NCBI GenBank assembly: GCA_026389055.1
Contig: JAPLIO010000210.1
Span: 1 to 23,362, forward strand
Length of the DNA stretch: 23,362 nucleotides
Direction: 5' to 3'
Source of the DNA: Candidatus Melainabacteria bacterium
GTDB taxonomy: Bacteria > Cyanobacteriota > Vampirovibrionia > Vampirovibrionales > JAJTHC01
Shown here: positions 21,768 through 23,362 of the stretch, in pieces
Numbering within the stretch: position 1 is the first letter of the stretch
How the letters are laid out: every line of letters begins with the position of its first letter
The notes under the pieces: model-generated
Database searches by the model: none
Told to the model about the DNA's origin: nothing
What the model saw: the letters and a program-made list of their open reading frames with translations, nothing else
Made by a program: the position numbers and the translations under genes

Positions 21768-22446
21768 TGAAAAAAGTGAATACCTCCATGGGGAAATCGG
21801 TACAAAGGAATAAATGATTGGGGTTGAGTGTAGAAGTTGCTAACTGTTGTTGCCATTGTTGCCAAGTGGCTTGATAAGTAGCACGCTTGTGCAATTCTGG
21901 TGAAACCAAGCAGAGTTGCTTTTGAGCTAACGATTCTTTAGAAACACTGGCAGAATGCAGCGGGAATGAGACCCAATCAGTCTGAAACGCATCAATCCAA
22001 ATACCTGCACACTGATTCAATAATAGCGGTTGGGGTTCAATATCGCTCCAGCGGGTAAAGGTTTTCAACCCTGCCCGAATATAGTGGAGCGTATCAGGAA
22101 TAGACATATCAAACACGAAATAACGCTTGATATTGTACTGTTCCAACAACTGTTTTAATGGGTCGGTTAGCCCATCACTCTTAATATTGAGTGCTAACAT
22201 AGGTGCCACCGCATGGGTAGCGGTGTGTTGGTTATATAGTTCAAAAAACCGAGCCACAGGCATAGGGGAAGATGCCAAAATCGGCATATCATGGGAAATA
22301 ACTAGTTGCCCGTTTAAATCCCGAATATCCGTTTCAATGCCGAAACCCGCTTGCAAGGCTTTAATAAAGGCTTGTTCCGTATTTTTTTCTTCTGGGGCTT
22401 CCCACCATCCCCTATGGGCAATAATATTAGCCTTAGTGGGCAACAT
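21760..22446 (-). CDS. glycerophosphodiester phosphodiesterase-like protein
   Basis: 228 aa, PI-PLC/GDPD TIM-barrel type. The catalytic start reads NIIAHRGWW (7-15; His11, Arg12), then KNTEQAF, GIETDIRD (36-43; Glu38, Asp40) and LVISHD (48-53; His52). These match the general acid/base and metal ligands of the family. The remainder is short and divergent, so the substrate may not be glycerophosphodiesters in general. In a capsule or LPS gene set it could act on a glycerol-phosphate or phosphodiester side group, which is inference. No signal peptide is seen, so it is probably cytosolic. It overlaps the glycosyltransferase upstream by 14 bases and the HAD gene downstream by 8. Confidence 0.87.
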   Translation of the reverse strand: MLPTKANIIAHRGWWEAPEEKNTEQAFIKALQAGFGIETDIRDLNGQLVISHDMPILASSPMPVARFFELYNQHTATHAVAPMLALNIKSDGLTDPLKQLLEQYNIKRYFVFDMSIPDTLHYIRAGLKTFTRWSDIEPQPLLLNQCAGIWIDAFQTDWVSFPLHSASVSKESLAQKQLCLVSPELHKRATYQATWQQWQQQLATSTLNPNHLFLCTDFPMEVFTFFND

Positions 22447-23362
22447 GATGAGGAATCTCCTGCTGCTGCTGCGTTTGTTGTTGATAGGTTTCTATGCCTT
22501 TTTCAAAAATAGCTAAATACTGTTTCGCTACCGCTTCCCAAGTGTAACGGCTCATGGCTTCCTGAGAAACCCGAGCATTTTCTTGGGCAATTTCGGGGTT
22601 ATCTAACAAATGAAGAATTGCTCTGGCAATATCTTTAGATTCGCGTGGTTCAAACAATTCGGCTTTAACGCCTAAATAATCTAGCTGGTTTTGAAACGAA
22701 GGAATATCGCTCATCACCATCGGCACACCTAGCGTCCAAGCATCTAACCCCGACCCATTGCCCGCTTCGCATAATGAAGCGTTAATAACCATCTTCGCCC
22801 CTTGCATTAACGTGTAAAAATCTTCATCTTCTAACAAACCGAATGATTTGACATCGTAAGCATAGTCAGTAGCCGTTAGCCAATCTACATAATAGGGGCA
22901 ATTAACAGTCCCCTGTAAGCCATCGGTGGCATACCCTGTAATAATTAATTTTAAATTAGGGTGGTGTTGTTTAACGTAATAGTAGGCACCAATTACTTGC
23001 CCTAAGTTTTTATGGGGGCTAATGTTATTTGCATATAGAATGTAGTCATCTGTTATTTGATAGTTTTTTAATTGTTCTTTAACCGTCTCGGTATCGAGTG
23101 GGGTGAATTCATTAAAATGTGATAGGTACACCACCGATATTTGTTCACTATACTGTGGGAATACTTGTTGTAGTTCTTTTGCAATAAAGGGAGTAGAAAC
23201 AATGGGCTTAGCAACCGATAAAAATTGTTCGTGTCCTTGTTTAATACGATGAGCTTCCTTTAACGTATAGCCTTGTGTTCCCATAAAATGACTGTAAATA
23301 AAATCGTGTGGAATAAAAAAGCTGGGGGTTGTTGTTTTAAACGGCTCTATGTTGTAGGGCCA
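22433..23362 (-). CDS. glycosyltransferase family 4-like protein (5' end outside window)
   Basis: The reading frame is open to the window edge: upstream of the first in-frame ATG at 23284 it continues with 26 codons (…TPSFFIPHDFIYSHF), so the true start lies outside and the visible 309 residues are the C-terminal part. The visible sequence is a GT-B donor half: YILYANNISPHKNLGQVIGA, LIITGY, then INASLCEAGNGSGLDAWTLG and GVPMVMSDIPSF, the equivalent of the E-x7-E donor-binding region of GT4 enzymes. It transfers a sugar from a nucleotide donor to a growing surface glycan. The C-terminus is Gln-rich. It heads the overlapping minus-strand set (GT, phosphodiesterase, HAD, nucleotidyltransferase). 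Confidence 0.9.
   Translation of the reverse strand, partial: WPYNIEPFKTTTPSFFIPHDFIYSHFMGTQGYTLKEAHRIKQGHEQFLSVAKPIVSTPFIAKELQQVFPQYSEQISVVYLSHFNEFTPLDTETVKEQLKNYQITDDYILYANNISPHKNLGQVIGAYYYVKQHHPNLKLIITGYATDGLQGTVNCPYYVDWLTATDYAYDVKSFGLLEDEDFYTLMQGAKMVINASLCEAGNGSGLDAWTLGVPMVMSDIPSFQNQLDYLGVKAELFEPRESKDIARAILHLLDNPEIAQENARVSQEAMSRYTWEAVAKQYLAIFEKGIETYQQQTQQQQEIPHHVAH

Noticed and set aside
1..23362. CRISPR arrays, tRNA/rRNA genes, full insertion sequences
   Set aside because: None of the tandem spaced repeats, cloverleaf-like segments or transposase motifs were seen on reading both strands.

Overview
The window most likely comes from a non-photosynthetic relative of the cyanobacteria (Melainabacteria/Vampirovibrionia-like). 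This is an inference. It rests on a ClpC of cyanobacterial/Gram-positive type, a UvrC whose iron-sulphur region has the arrangement I recall from cyanobacterial UvrC (first cysteine replaced), a pseudopilin with the DVNG..PN..G.DVF signature, and KdsA, which implies a Kdo-containing outer membrane. Gene density is high, many neighbours overlap or abut, and there is no rRNA, tRNA, CRISPR array or recognisable transposase.

Layout. (1) 1-650: a pilin-like gene whose leader and first helix residues are missing, ending stop-on-stop with proC. (2) 647-3784, minus strand: a small conserved-looking membrane protein, purH and proC, with a hairpin in the purH leader and a 140-bp inverted-repeat element between purH and proC. 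(3) 3845-5808, plus strand: a cysteine-rich small protein, a TusA-like protein and xseA. (4) 5995-9961, plus: clpC and ctpA, each followed by a hairpin terminator. (5) 10097-11761, plus: a large unrecognised protein, converging on (6) a minus-strand operon at 15341-11751: ABC-type ATPase, TOPRIM (DUF3226-like) protein, uvrC. (7) 15509-16669, minus: an unrecognised single-TM protein, and kdsA. (8) 17822-18901, plus: an unrecognised polytopic membrane protein, followed by a 154-bp palindromic repeat element. (9) 19152-23362: a sugar dehydrogenase (plus), converging on a minus-strand surface-polysaccharide operon: glycosyltransferase, glycerophosphodiesterase-like protein, HAD phosphatase, sugar nucleotidyltransferase.

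The most notable system is the ATPase plus TOPRIM pair at 13613-15341. It has the two parts of an OLD/PARIS-like anti-phage nuclease split over two genes, is AT-rich relative to uvrC, and sits exactly at the 5' end of uvrC. A 25-bp perfect direct repeat of uvrC codons 7-15 flanks it: one copy in the living uvrC (13576-13600) and one in a frameshifted relic of a uvrC start (15432-15456). This looks like a scar of insertion or recombination that put uvrC under translational coupling (ATGA overlap) to the acquired pair.

Other candidates for follow-up are the two unrelated palindromic elements (1521-1660 and 18929-19082; the second appears to supply a -35 box to the downstream gene), the decapitated pilin gene, and three unrecognised proteins with low-complexity Pro/Thr/Ser-rich or Asn/Thr-rich N-termini plus membrane segments.
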